A DNA stretch of 64,000 nucleotides from Paraphoma chrysanthemicola (taxonomy: Eukaryota; Ascomycota; Dothideomycetes; Pleosporales; Phaeosphaeriaceae): positions 1,488,001 through 1,552,000 of the forward strand of contig JAGMWG010000003.1 of assembly GCA_020744225.1 (NCBI GenBank). The letters are read 5' to 3'. The translations under genes were made by a program, and so were the position numbers. Positions 12,533-23,800 of the stretch are shown piece after piece. The notes beneath the pieces were generated by a model. That model searched no databases and was not told where the DNA came from. It worked only from the letters and a program-made list of their open reading frames with translations. How positions within the stretch are numbered: position 1 is the first letter of the stretch; every line of letters starts with the position of its first letter.

Positions 12533-12808
12533 CTAGTCCCATTCGTGCTCAGAATCATCGCTAGAATCATCGCCAAGGTCGCTGCTAGCACTGTCTGCAA
12601 ATTGTTCCTCTTTCAATAGTAAGCTTGCAGCCGAAAGGACCCTGCTCAGAGAATACCGTCGGAGATCCATGTCGCTGAGAGAAAGCGCGTGCGTGATCTT
12701 CATGACCGTCTCTTTCAACGCAGGAACGTACTGCCGACCATGTGCCCAGGCAAGCGTGTGCCGGAGAGTCCAGATCTTCCGGCGATGGAACTCTCTCATT
12801 CTGACCAT
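12533..12808 (-). CDS. small hypothetical protein with acidic C-terminus (doubtful)
   Basis: This is a 91-codon ORF from the ATG at 12808 (MVRMREFHRRK). It begins 45 nt past the RNA15 stop on the same strand. The N-terminal half is basic, with Trp and His, and may be helical. The last 20 or so residues are Ser/Asp-rich and end in EHEWD. The frame continues upstream without an ATG and a TTACAG acceptor-like site lies just before it, so it could be a final exon. It could equally be the 3' UTR of RNA15 with a chance ORF. I do not recognise the family. Confidence 0.25.
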   Translation of the reverse strand: MVRMREFHRRKIWTLRHTLAWAHGRQYVPALKETVMKITHALSLSDMDLRRYSLSRVLSAASLLLKEEQFADSASSDLGDDSSDDSEHEWD

Positions 12809-12853
12809 GTTGCGTCCCACCTTCTGTAACCGTAACCATCCTCCAGGACCACG

Positions 12854-13860
12854 CTAAGGTCGACCGCCAGCAAGAAGGAGGCTGCGCAACTGCATGATCT
12901 GGTTGCGCTGGTCGGGCGGCAGCATGTTGATCTGATCTTGGGTCAGTGCCAGAACCTGAGCGTACATGGCCTGTTGCTGATCCATGCCGGGCGCTTGTTG
13001 TTGCGGCTGTGGTTGTGGCGGAGGCGGTTGCGCATACGGCTGTGGAACATGCTGCTGGGGCTGAGGTGTGGGCACATTCTGCGGTGGGTAGCCGGGGTAG
13101 TTGACGGGCGGTCGAGCAACCGGCGGGGGTTGTTGTTGGACTGGAGGCTGCACGGCTGGCGCTGGCGCTGCAGAAGTCTCAACGAGGGAGCCCAATATCG
13201 ATGGGTCAACGAGCTGAAGAAGGAGAAGCGACTGGAATATGGCGTATGCGAGCTGTGGTGCTTGTCGCAGCAGCTCTGTTGCCTTGGCTGGGTCTGTCAT
13301 GACCAGGCCTTTCATCTGCGAGAGGATGTCGAGCAGTTGCGGCGCAGGCAAGGTAGACAGCGTGCGCGAGATGGCATCGGGGCATGTCAGGTTCGGTGGT
13401 AGGTCGACGCCAGGCGGTAGAGGTGGGAGTGCGCCCGGCGGCACCTGCGCTTGCTCTGGTGGCTGTCCATTCATGGGCTGCTGCGCGGGCGGGTTCTGGG
13501 TATGGCCCTGGTTCTGATTTGAGGGCGCGTTGTCGCCCGAACCGTTGTCATTAGACCAGTCTACGCGCAATTTCCTGCCCATGATTTCGTGGTCGTTGAG
13601 GTTGCGCACGGCGGAGGCTGCTGCATCGGCGTCTGCGAACTCGGCGAATCCGAAACCCTTGGGCCGGCCTGTTTCCTTGTCGTAGACCAAGCGGAAGTTG
13701 TTGACCTGTCCTACGCGACCGAGCGTCTCTACAATGAGTTCTTCTGTGCCGCCTGTGATGATACGTTAGCCATGCGCCTGCCCATTCGCGAGCTCCCAGG
13801 CGTACCATAGGGAATGTTGCCTATGAAGACCACGCGACCAGCCTTATCATTTGGCGCCAT
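12854..13860 (-). CDS. RNA15: mRNA cleavage/polyadenylation factor IA subunit RNA15 (CstF-64)
   Basis: Exons are 13860-13806 and 13752-12854 (317 aa), with a 53-nt intron that splits the first RRM strand region after NIPYG. An N-terminal RRM (residues about 11-85) has RNP2-like VVFIGNIPYG and RNP1-like KGFGFAEF. It is followed by a Gln/Pro-rich linker, the CstF-64 hinge (LPAPQLLDILSQMKGLV and the following helices), a second Pro/Gln-rich linker, and the C-terminal three-helix CSTF domain (LTQDQINMLPPDQRNQIMQL). In this family the RRM binds U/GU-rich RNA downstream of the cleavage site and the hinge binds Rna14/CstF-77. The protein acts in the nucleus in pre-mRNA 3'-end formation. Domain order and length match fungal Rna15. 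Confidence 0.93.
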
Positions 13861-14169
13861 GTTCAGAAGTAGTTCGTTGTCGGTGTGGGGTATGGACGCA
13901 GTGTTGAAGCGATTGTCGGTGATAGGACTGGCTGTGTGAGAGAAAGAGTGTTCTTTCAAGGTTGAAAGCAACAACGGAAGGAGCACGCGAGTAATGTCTT
14001 GGCGCGTCGATTGAGCGTCACGACTAAGCTCAAGGTACATGATACCATCCAAGATGTCCCACTCCATGTTCGGTGCTAATTGCATTGGCTCGACACAATT
14101 TCAATATCCATATAAATTGTTGCGCATGTCTATGAGTCTATCTACTCCATATGCTCGTCTCCCCCTTCA
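13861..14169. other. intergenic between amine oxidase and RNA15
   Basis: This 309-nt gap lies between two minus-strand genes. It should contain the 3' UTR of the amine oxidase and the promoter of RNA15. I see no further gene or structured element. Confidence 0.5.
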
Positions 14170-16296
14170 CTACAGCTTCGGTGCGCAACACGATCCATCC
14201 TGCCCGACCGTCGCGGTCACGGTCGGTTGCTGGTGCTGCTCGCTCAGTAAGTTACTCTTATTGAAACTTTGCTCGCTCGGTGGCACATCAAGTGCGGGGT
14301 TCTTGTCAAAGAAGTTGACCGGCTTCATGTGGATCTTAATTATCTCACAAGGCATGACGGGGAAGTCTTCGATCCTTGGAACGTGGTTGATCCCCGCTTG
14401 GACAAAGACAACGAGATCAGTGTCCTTGACATTCTCGTTCCTGTCGGCCCACGACCGAACACCGGTGCCACCTCTCGACTGGTTGGTGTACGTTCCGCCC
14501 GCATACAGCTCGCCGTCGCGGTGCTTGACCACGTAGATGTTGTGGTCTGAGAATTCGGCGCGTTTGTAGTTGAAGCTGTCTTTATCTGACAAAATCTTCT
14601 GGAACGGAGGCGCTTGAATCTTGTATGCAACAGGCTTGCCGTTGATTGGGTTTCGTACGTTCGGGTTCTGGATCTTGAAGGTTCGGTTATTCTCGTACGC
14701 TGTGTCAAGTCCACTCGACTTCTCCACTACTGTCTCTTGGACATAATACCCAGTTCCATGCGGGTTGAAGTCTGATCGCGGCATTGGGAAAGCTTCGTCA
14801 TACACGAGGCGGTTATCATACCCATCAATCATAGGATCGACGCGCAGACTGAAAATGTGCTGATGGTGGACGGCAAGGACGCCAGGATGTACGACGGTGC
14901 CGAAGGGGACCTCGATACCTTCGTCAATCGGTTGCGTGCTCAGGATTCCGGTCGCCCGGATTTCATAAGTGACCTCTCCAGCCTGATTGAAGATGAAAGC
15001 GAGAATGTACTCGTAGTTTGATACCGTGATGATCGACTGCAGGACTAGCTCTCGCGAACGAACCACAGCTGCGCGGCCTGTCCTGTAGTTGGTGTGCTTC
15101 CAGCCAATGCCTGCATCTTGCTCATGGACGCAAACCACATTGGGCATGTCAATAACACCACCCTTGTCGTCTGATAGCACCGCACTTAGATAGTAGATGG
15201 AGCCGAGGCAGTCACATCCAAGCTTGAGGTTGTTTGCCATGATGCCGGCACCAGCATCACCAAGATCGAATGCCGACTTCTTGTGGAATGGATGGCGCGG
15301 GTCCGCATATGGAATGTTCATGTCGCTGAGACTCAACCGGTAGAACAAAGGTCGATCTGCGTATCGAACGTCATAGAGCACCATTCCTTCGCGTTGATTG
15401 AAACCTACTCGAAAGTTCCACTTCTGCCATGAGAGTACACTTGATGTGCCTTCTTGCTTGACCTGGAAGCTTGCACCTTCTGGCTGTACGACACTGAGAG
15501 GCTTCAGATCAGTTCGCAGTGTTTGAGCCTCGTGGATATATTCATTTGGTGGCTGAACCTTGTACTTCTCAACAGGCTTAATGGTGTTGTCGACGCCGGT
15601 AGGCACAATATCCACTCGGATCACTTTCATTGTCTCTGTGCTGACAACTGGGGAGATTGGTAGAGGGAGCGCATAATGGTTGGAGTCGGCCTCGGAAGCG
15701 TTCAGCGGGTCCCTGAGGTAGAGGAAGCACTGGTAAAGACGGTCTTCATCGCCAACACCGTCGGAACCGTAGATCCATGGGTCACTAATGACAACTGTTC
15801 CTTCAGGTAGCTGAAGTTTCGCAATCTCTGCTTGGACTTTCTCGTCTGCAAGTGCAATCTTTTCGATCGCTACTATTTCATCCCCATCACCATTGGCGTG
15901 AATGAATGGTCCGAGGAGCACATTGGACACTACGCGGCCGGATGCGAGGTCGACAACTGCCTCATGGAACTTGCTCTGTAATAGGTGAGCTGTAGCATGA
16001 TTTCTGCATCATGAGAGCCATACGGTATTTCTGATGTAGTAGTTGATGAAAGCTTTCCTTGAGACCGTGGGCAAAGACCTGCCACTATGCTCGGCCTCAA
16101 GATACTTCAAGACCTCGGCTTTGGGCGGCTCCTGCAATGTTACCACCTTGAAATGCAAATCTGTTCGTGCAGGCCATGACGCCTTGATGATAGCTGCAGC
16201 ATTCTGAAGCTCTGACGCCGAAAGCGGTGCCAGAGGGTGCGACGTGATCGTCTTGGTTGTCCGCGGCGCGACATCGGTGGCGAGTTCGGTCGACAT
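14170..16296 (-). CDS. copper amine oxidase (primary amine oxidase)
   Basis: Exons are 16296-16024 and 15975-14170 (692 aa), with a 48-nt intron (GTATGG...TTACAG). The enzyme oxidises primary amines to aldehydes with release of ammonia and H2O2, using Cu(II) and topaquinone. The topaquinone motif NYEY is present (precursor Tyr about residue 412), with the catalytic Asp in FDLGDAG (about Asp-328), a Cu-ligand HQH pair (VHHQHIFSLRVDP), and the third His in the INHVPRIEDFPVMPCE block, followed by the usual HMKPVNFFDKNPALDVP. The two small N-terminal N2/N3 domains are present. There is no signal peptide, which fits intracellular or peroxisomal fungal enzymes. The C-terminal PKL resembles a peroxisomal targeting tripeptide only weakly. 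The intron is certain because exon 1 otherwise stops within a few codons. Confidence 0.95.
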
Positions 16297-17928
16297 GATT
16301 GCGAGATCTTGATGAACAATAAACTCGAAAACTCAACGGTTGAGGTTACAGAAGGCAGTAAGCTGAACTTATACGCCCCTCCAAAATCTCACTTCGTTTA
16401 CCTAATGCGGATATGCGGACTTCTCGATAGTCCAACGTCCTTCGATGCCGATAAGGCAGTGGAGTACGATATCTTCGCGCTATTGCATCTCAGTGGACCT
16501 CGCGAGGACCTGCTGAATCTAGAGTAGCGGGTGCATCGAGCCGTGAACGTCGCGTCCAAGGCGAACGAAGTCACGTGACAACTACCCCGCCTTTGTGTTT
16601 GCTACGTTTGGAGCTCCAGACGACTAGGTCGAATGCGCTGCTGTGCAACAATCCTTAGAATTTTCCAAGGTTGCTCGCTACCGTGCGACACGTGAGAATG
16701 CCTGTTCATGTCGCCAAGGCGCTGCTGCTGGCGTCGCGTGGCCGATGCGGACCCCGAGTGGCAGTCTTGACTGTACCTGATCAACATCTCTTCCTCGTCA
16801 GACCTACCATTGAGTGGTCCTATGGGAACTTGTACCCTCATGAGAGGCTGACAATACTGTCTGATTATCCTAGGACTGTAAAATTTGCGGTCGCACACAA
16901 ACTGATCTCCACTTCTCCTCTTTGCGTGCTCACGCTGGCTGATACATCAGGTCGTGCAAACGCACTGTTTCGTGCACCAGCAGCAAAGTACTCGGCGACA
17001 TTCGGATGTGAATGAACACAGGCAGGCTTCGCTTGAGACCCTCTGAATGAGACGTGCTGCTGGGACGGACTGTTCAGAAGCATCTTTACTTACCACTATG
17101 TCTATCTGAGTAGACTTAATACTCTTTGAGTTCCCTCAGTTCAGTCAGATGCAAAAGTTTCGCGCTCTGCAGAAGGTCGCTACATGCTTGTATCAGAAAA
17201 GCAGCGATTACGCGCAGCCTCGAGGGGCACCGATCATCATTTGCTCCGCGATCCTCATCCGTACTACCACAGTATCCACGCGACAACGATAATAACAAAC
17301 CCGGTACATCGCAATGGAAGGTAGGCTTGTCGTTTTGTGGCTTCGATCCGTGTTCCGCCTTAGTCGCCTCCATGCCCAATTTGCGATATTACCCTAGATA
17401 TTAATCTAGTCGAGGCGTGACCTGTTCCAGCATTCGCCCAACTCCACCTCAGGTCCTTTCTCGCATCAATAGCCAAGGCTTGATTGGTTGAAGATCTCCT
17501 TTCCACTGCAAACGACATTGGCGGGGAAGAAACATCATACATCTCGATATTGCTTGCCCTACCGGTGGCTACCCAGCCTAGCATCTTTGTCACCTTTCCG
17601 ACTCTAGACGCTTGCAATATACACCCACCGGCAAAGATTACGCCGCGGTCTGCCTCACCTTCCGGCTTGTCTGCCGACATAGCGACCCCAGACTGGCGGC
17701 AGTGTGACGTCCGTTTCATTTCGAACTTCATGCTTGGCCCAATGAAGCCGGGCACTCTCTTTCTTCTCGACAATGCCTGGTGTCGCAATATGCAACCCAT
17801 GGTGGCCCGGGGCATGCCAGTAAAAGCAAATCATATATAAAGTCGAGGAAAAGGCTACTCATACTTTGCCCAACCGCATATACAGCTTCTCGACACTCAC
17901 TTCGAAATTCACTATCATCATACCAATT
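16297..17928. other. intergenic between divergent amine oxidase and LPMO genes
   Basis: This 1.63-kb region separates two divergent genes. Short ORFs on both strands have no recognisable content and atypical composition. It should carry both promoters; the LPMO TATA box lies at its right end. Confidence 0.5.
17834..17842 (+). promoter_or_regulatory. TATA box of the AA9 LPMO gene
   Basis: TATATAAAG lies 87 nt upstream of the ATG at 17929, a normal distance for a strongly regulated fungal secretory gene. A CCGGGG hexamer at 17807-17812 fits the CreA/Mig1 consensus SYGGRG. That would agree with carbon repression of a cellulolytic gene, but one hexamer is weak evidence. Confidence 0.5.
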
Positions 17929-18760
17929 ATGAAGACTGCTGCCATTGCCACCGTCGCCCTTGCGGCTCTCACTGAGGTCGCCCAGGCACATTGTAGGTTT
18001 CGCGGGGTCTTATTAGGAAGACTCCGACTGACAGGCGATAGACATGTTCCAGTTCCTCACCGCCAACGGCGCCAAGGGTTCTCTATACCAAAACATCCGA
18101 CCAGTGCCCAACAACTCTCCTGTTACTGTCCTTTCGGACCCGAATCTGAGATGCAACGTGAATGGCGGCACCGGAGGATCAACAACCACCGTCTCAGTGG
18201 CTGCAGGATCAACTGTTTCATTCACAGCAGATCAGGCGGTCTACCACCAAGGCCCCGTTTCTTTCTACCTGCAGAAGGCGGCGAGTACCGCCGCTACATC
18301 TGATGGATCTGGAGACTGGTTCAAGATCAAGGAGATCGGCCCTGACTTCTCCTCTGGCCAGGCCAAGTGGGACATGAGCGGTAAGCAGGTGTTGGGCAAG
18401 GGTTTTCATGACATTGCTAACACAACAGTAGCCACTTACTCGGTCCCAATTCCCTCTCAAGTACCTGCTGGCGAGTATCTTCTCCGTATCGAGCAGCTCG
18501 GTATCCACAACCCTGGTACGTGTCGCCCTTGCCGAAGTCCACGATTATCCGACGCTAACATGATGAAAATCACAGGCTCCCCTCCCCAGTTCTACATCTC
18601 GTGCGCTCAAATCAAGATCACCGGCAGCGGCAGCGGAAAGCCTTCTCCCGTCGTGAAGATACCCGGACACGTCAAATCGACTGACTCTGGCTACACTGCC
18701 AACATCTACAACAACTTCAACAGCTATGTTGTGCCAGGACCTAAGGTCGCCACTTACTAG
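17929..18760 (+). CDS. AA9 lytic polysaccharide monooxygenase (GH61 family)
   Basis: Four exons (17929-17992, 18042-18380, 18429-18515, 18576-18760) encode 224 aa. Residues 1-20 (MKTAAIATVALAALTEVAQA) form a secretion signal. Cleavage leaves His-21 as the N-terminal copper-brace histidine (HYMFQF). The second Cu ligand is His-90 in VYHQGPVSFYL. The axial Tyr and hydrogen-bonding Gln lie in PPQFYISCAQIKI, and IPSQVPAGEYLLR is the usual AA9 core strand. Family members oxidatively cleave cellulose or hemicellulose outside the cell. There is no C-terminal CBM1 and the length is that of a single-domain enzyme. Introns 2 and 3 are multiples of three without stops, so an unspliced reading would still be open. 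The splice sites restore the family's core and have GCTAAC-type branch sites. Confidence 0.93.
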
Positions 18761-19516
18761 TGCTTCGGGCTTACGGCTGTCGACTGAGTTATGTGCCGTG
18801 ATTGTCACTCAGCTTCGCCTTTCCTTTCTCCTTCGACTGTAAATATCACTTCCAGCATAACACTTTTACGCATCGCATGCGGTCACAGCTTCAGCACTTC
18901 CAACTTCTGATTTCTCTCTCCTCAACTCGCCTACGTGAATCCACTCATCTTACCTCGTCTACCTTGAAAGCCACTCCTTAAATATGGCACGATCAACACT
19001 GATGCCCAAGGCTGTCAAATACCACCCCTAGAAAAAGCGTTCTTGCCTACCTGCGAGGAAATTAACGCCTGCGCTGTCGATAAATCTCCGGAACCGAATG
19101 TGTTGGACACTCATTCTATTGGGTCACAGAACAGTATTGAAGTTTTGCGCTCAAACTTGAAGGGCGCGCAACATCGTTTGGTGAGGATGACTCGGCTTCG
19201 TACGTGTTCGCGATCCAAACACCAACAACGGATTGATGCTATTCACGTCTCGATGTTCTTTCAAGACTCGAACTCCACCCTATGTGAACTTTCGCGGTTG
19301 GTAGTGTAATACCTTCACGCCCGCACTTCAAACTTCACGTAGAACAGATCTGTGATCACTGCGCTGTTGCAAGTATATATTCGGCCATCGCCTTCCTCTT
19401 CTCTTTGTCAATCATTCCAGCTCCGGGCACCGCACATCTCGATACGCCACCTCGACGGGTTCATTCTCCCTCCTCAACTTCATCACAATACTCAATCGCT
19501 TCATTCCTCATACTCG
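18761..19516. other. intergenic, LPMO 3' flank and promoter of the next gene
   Basis: No gene is recognisable. A TATATATTC sequence at 19374-19382, followed by a pyrimidine-rich stretch to about 19,500, looks like core promoter and 5' leader of the gene starting at 19517. Confidence 0.45.
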
Positions 19517-20569
19517 ATGTCTGGTGCTCCCTTTCTCGCCAACATTGCCAACAACCCCAACATCAACCGCGACCCTCCTCCACCAGCACTCAACGCTCCT
19601 CCTGCCGGAGCTCCACCCCCTTGCAACGGCGGCGCCCAAGTTGTCGTCGAGCAACAGCACCACCAAGCGCCTAGCTACAGCCCGCCCATCGGCATCGGCA
19701 TCGGCGGCCCAGGCTTCGGAATCGCTCCACCATTCGGTGTAGGCGTCGGCATAGGTGCGTTTCCACCCGTCTTCCCACCTTTTTTCGGCGCAGGCGCAAT
19801 GGACCCAGCCTTCTTTGGCATGGCACACGGCATGCAAGGCCCGCTCGCCCCCATCCGCACGGGCAACTTCTTACCTGGCGCTCACCACGGCATAGGCTTC
19901 GGACTCCATGCCGCAGGTGGTGTACCTTTCCCTCCACCACCGCCCGGCGCCATGGCCGGTGTCGTCCCACCCTTCATGCCTGCCGCACCGCTCTGGCACG
20001 GCGGCAGTCTGGCGTTCGGCAACGTCCACGCAGCAGGTGTAGGCATGGGAGGCGTTGTTGCCGGAGGTATCATGCCTGGTGTTGGCATGGGCATGATGGG
20101 CGGACTGAACACCATGCACACCCGTCCCGCGCCCGCCGCTCACGACGGCAACATGGGATTTCCCGCACAGCCTGAGCAACATGACGTGACCCAGATTGCT
20201 GGCGGTATCCCACCCGGCGTAACACTGATCGAGTCCGCTGAGCACAGCGTCGTCATCTGGATCAAGGGGAATGTGTGCCCATGGTTAAGTCCTGGCGCGC
20301 AATTCCACGTCGAGCTTCTGGCATTCTCGAGCACGACAGGACTGAATCGCTTGATCCAGGTGCTCAACAATGGGGCGCCAGACGAAGAGTGTGAGAATAT
20401 GGCGATCACTGAGTGTATTGAGTTGGGGAATGGCATGTGGGAAAAGGGGCAGACGTTCAAGTATAATGATGCAGTGAGTAGGGTGTTGACGATGAAAGAT
20501 GCGAGGTGGGATAATACAAGGAACAGGACGAATGGGCAGAGTCTGCATCTTTGGTGTCATAGGATCTGA
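19517..20569 (+). CDS. Gly/Pro-rich protein with conserved-looking C-terminal domain, unknown function
   Basis: This is a single-exon ORF of 350 aa. I chose the ATG at 19517 (MSGAPFLANIANN) because the upstream in-frame extension reads through a TATA-like and CT-rich leader. Residues about 15-230 are low-complexity: Pro-rich, then Gly/Ala/Met/Phe-rich (IGIGGPGFGIAPPFGVGVG). The last 115 residues or so are ordinary globular sequence beginning GVTLIESAEHSVVIWIKGN, with several Trp and Cys residues (CPWLSPG, WCHRI end). The layout suggests a disordered N-terminal region attached to one folded domain. I do not recognise the domain. There are no signal peptide or membrane segments. Confidence 0.7.
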   Translation: MSGAPFLANIANNPNINRDPPPPALNAPPAGAPPPCNGGAQVVVEQQHHQAPSYSPPIGIGIGGPGFGIAPPFGVGVGIGAFPPVFPPFFGAGAMDPAFFGMAHGMQGPLAPIRTGNFLPGAHHGIGFGLHAAGGVPFPPPPPGAMAGVVPPFMPAAPLWHGGSLAFGNVHAAGVGMGGVVAGGIMPGVGMGMMGGLNTMHTRPAPAAHDGNMGFPAQPEQHDVTQIAGGIPPGVTLIESAEHSVVIWIKGNVCPWLSPGAQFHVELLAFSSTTGLNRLIQVLNNGAPDEECENMAITECIELGNGMWEKGQTFKYNDAVSRVLTMKDARWDNTRNRTNGQSLHLWCHRI

Positions 20570-20840
20570 GGAAGGGAGCGATCCGATCAGGTTGGCAGTG
20601 AAGGACATGTATTTGTGGGCTGTCATGAGTTGCTGGAATCATTGTTGCGATGCGAGTGCGTGTAACAGTGTGCGACTGCGTCTCTTGGTCTTGTTTGTAC
20701 GAGCTCATAGAAGCGAATGTGCAAAGTTGAGCTGCATATCGTGATTCGTGAATATTCTATAGTCTACTAATCTAGAATTAGATACAAGAACATACCGCCC
20801 TGCTCACCACTGAACATCACATGTAGTTTTTGCAATGACT

Positions 20841-23800
20841 TCAAGCCACGTTATCTGGTGTCTCTGTCGGCACCATCGTTTCCATCTTCTTCTTTCCGCC
20901 ACCAAGCTTCCTCCACAGCCTACCCACCCAGCGCTCCTTTACAATCTTCAACACCACGTACGCGAATACTCTGTATGCAATCGCACATATGCCCAGGGCC
21001 ATAACACTCATCTCGGGGTTCACATTCAGCTTGTACAGATCTAGGACCTGTCTGCCGGTAGTCACGGGGCATTGTCCGTTGACCCGTTGCCAATCCTCGC
21101 ACGTAAAGTCAAGATCGCGCAGCGTATAGACTGACATGTTGCGAATAGCCCACTTGACGGGCGATAGGTTGTTAAAGGCTTGGAGGAAGCTGGGTACGTT
21201 CAGTGATAGCACGCCACCTGTTTGTAAGTCAGCGCATTGTTAAGTGGTAACTGGAGTTGGACTTGACTTACCCATGACTTGAGCTACGCTCAAAAACACA
21301 GACATGACATTGATTGAGAAACCAGAATGCGTAAAAAGCGTGTTGAAAGCAATACCAAGACTCTCGCCACAGCTGGTAATGCAGAATGCGTTGAAAGTGA
21401 TTATGAAGAATGTTGGTGCATCTCGCTCCAGACCGCAGGCGAGGACGGCCAGAATTGAAAATATAATGCAGCTGACAATCTCGAATGGGGTCGTAAGCGA
21501 AATATACGTCATGAAGAAGGCCTCGACACCATAGATGCGATCATCAAAGTCGCGATAGAATACGTCTCGCTCAATCGGGTACACGGCGATGTTGTTGAGC
21601 ATGCCAACAAAGTATAGCGGCGCAACCTCGACCAAGAATCCCATTCTGTTCTGGATGGCGAAGTAGTCGTTCTTCAGCGGCGCAAAGTACAGTGCTAGGA
21701 CTATGCCCATGCCGACGACCTGCATGACTCGCGCAATCATGATGTCTGGCTGGCGGAACATATTCCGTGTCATACGTCTGATGAGGATCGAGTATGCTGA
21801 CATGAAGGACGAAGGCTCTCGCGCAAGACTACCGAGTTCCGCTGGCGTAGCTATTGAGCCAGCCTGCATGGCACGGAACATGTCAGAATTCCAGGATTCG
21901 ATGAGCTTGCGCACCTTGGCTCTGCTCGCTACTTCGCGAGCTTCGTGCTGCAAGTCGACGGTAATAAGATCGAGCGCGAAGTCGGCGGGATTAACGTGCT
22001 GAGGACATTCGTATCCTTGCGCGGCGAAGTGGATCAGCATATCGCCTGCCGGTCCAGCGTAGATGGGAAAGCCGCCACGCGCAAGGAGCAGGATGTTGCC
22101 GAAGTGAGCGAACAGGTCTGATCTAGGTTGATGGATGGTGACCACTAGTGTACGTCCTTCTTTGGCAAGGCCGCGCAGCACGTCTACGATGGAGAGGGCT
22201 GTGAAGGCGTCCAGTCCTGACAGGGGCTCGTCGAGAAGCAGCACGCGAGGTTCAGTGAGGATCTGGACGGCGATAGTGACTCTGCGCTTCTCGCCACCAC
22301 TGATGCCTTTGATGAGATCGTTTCCAATCAGATTGTCGGCACAGTCTTTGAGACCCATCTTGAGCAGAATTTGCTCGGCTCGTTGCATCTTCTGCTCTTT
22401 AGACATCCATTTCGGTAGCCGAAGACCCGCAGCGTACCGAAGAGTCTCTCGGACGGTGAGTGACGCAAGAAGAGCATCATCGTCCTGAGTGACGAAGGAG
22501 CATATGGCATGTACGACGTCCTGGGATGGCTCGGCACCATTGAAGGTCATAGAGCCAAACTTCTTGTATTTAGTAGAGAAATCGTCCTTCAGTCGTCCGG
22601 CCATGCTGTTCAGTAAAGAAGTCTTGCCTGAGCCGGACGGGCCCATGATAACGTTGAGTGATCCAGCACGAAAGTCAGCAGAAAGGGGCTTTAGGATAGC
22701 TTTCGTCCACTGCTTCCGGACAGAACGTTTCTCGATGTCCAAGCCAAAGTCGTTCAGTCGAATCGTGACAGTGCGCACATCGCCAGCCTTGGGCTCGGCC
22801 ATTTTCTCCTTGCCAGCAGAAGCATCGATTGTCGAAGGTCGCGCACGCGCCATGACTATCTCTGCGCTCCAAAACTTGAAAATGAAGCCAGCTCCAATAT
22901 AGAAGGCAATGACATATCCAGTCAACGCAAGCATCGGTCGCCACACCCAGTTGTCTGGGAAGCCGAGGGAGTCCAGAATGAATTGCCCGGTGTACTCCTT
23001 GCATGCAGGGTTCGACTCTCCACCCTCGAATGGGCAGTCGTAGAATTGACCGGTAAACTCGTTGGCGCTCAGAGCACCAAAGGCGTAAAATAGATAGCAG
23101 GTCCACTTCGTCCAGCGAACGTAGATTGGTATGGTGTTAGACTGGATGAAATATCCGCAGCCCATTGACTGAAGCGTGTACGCCAGATTTGCGACCAAGC
23201 TTGCCCCTGCAAAATGTCTGGAAACAGCTATACACGTCATTGCGAAGCACACTGCAATGTACTGGAGCAGCAACACCACGCTGAAAAATGTCAGAAACTG
23301 GCCTCCGTCGGCCCGGAAACCACACATGAAGTAATAGATGAGTGAGAAGACCAGCGGTACGGGGATGTCTTCGATAAAGAAGCGGGCAAGTCGTCTTGAG
23401 ATGAGAAACGCGGGGATGCTGACAACGCCTTGTCGTCTCTCCTCATCGAAGAGTTGAATATCGCTTGTGAGCCGGTAGGTCTCGTAGAGAAGGATGAGAT
23501 AACCCTGCAGCGCAGCTGCATTGTAGAGCGCACCCTGACGTGAACGGATACCGGACAGCGATCCGTCGATGTTGAGAAAGATCCACCCAGTAATGATGCC
23601 CATCGACACAGCTTCCAGTAGACTGCCAAGCATGCCCATGGGATCTCTGATGGTAGTGGTCCAAGTTCGAGCTGTGAGCACGCGGATCTGCTGCACCAAA
23701 GACGTCTTCTGCACGCGGGGCCTTTGTGCAGTTGCTGAAGGTATCGAGCTTAAATCCTGCTTCTCATGGGCTGATCTGCTCAAGTGGTCTCTCCAAGCTG

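Noticed and set aside
17360..17815. 151-codon minus-strand ORF in the amine oxidase/LPMO gap
   Set aside because: No recognisable content or splice partners; lies in the probable LPMO promoter region.
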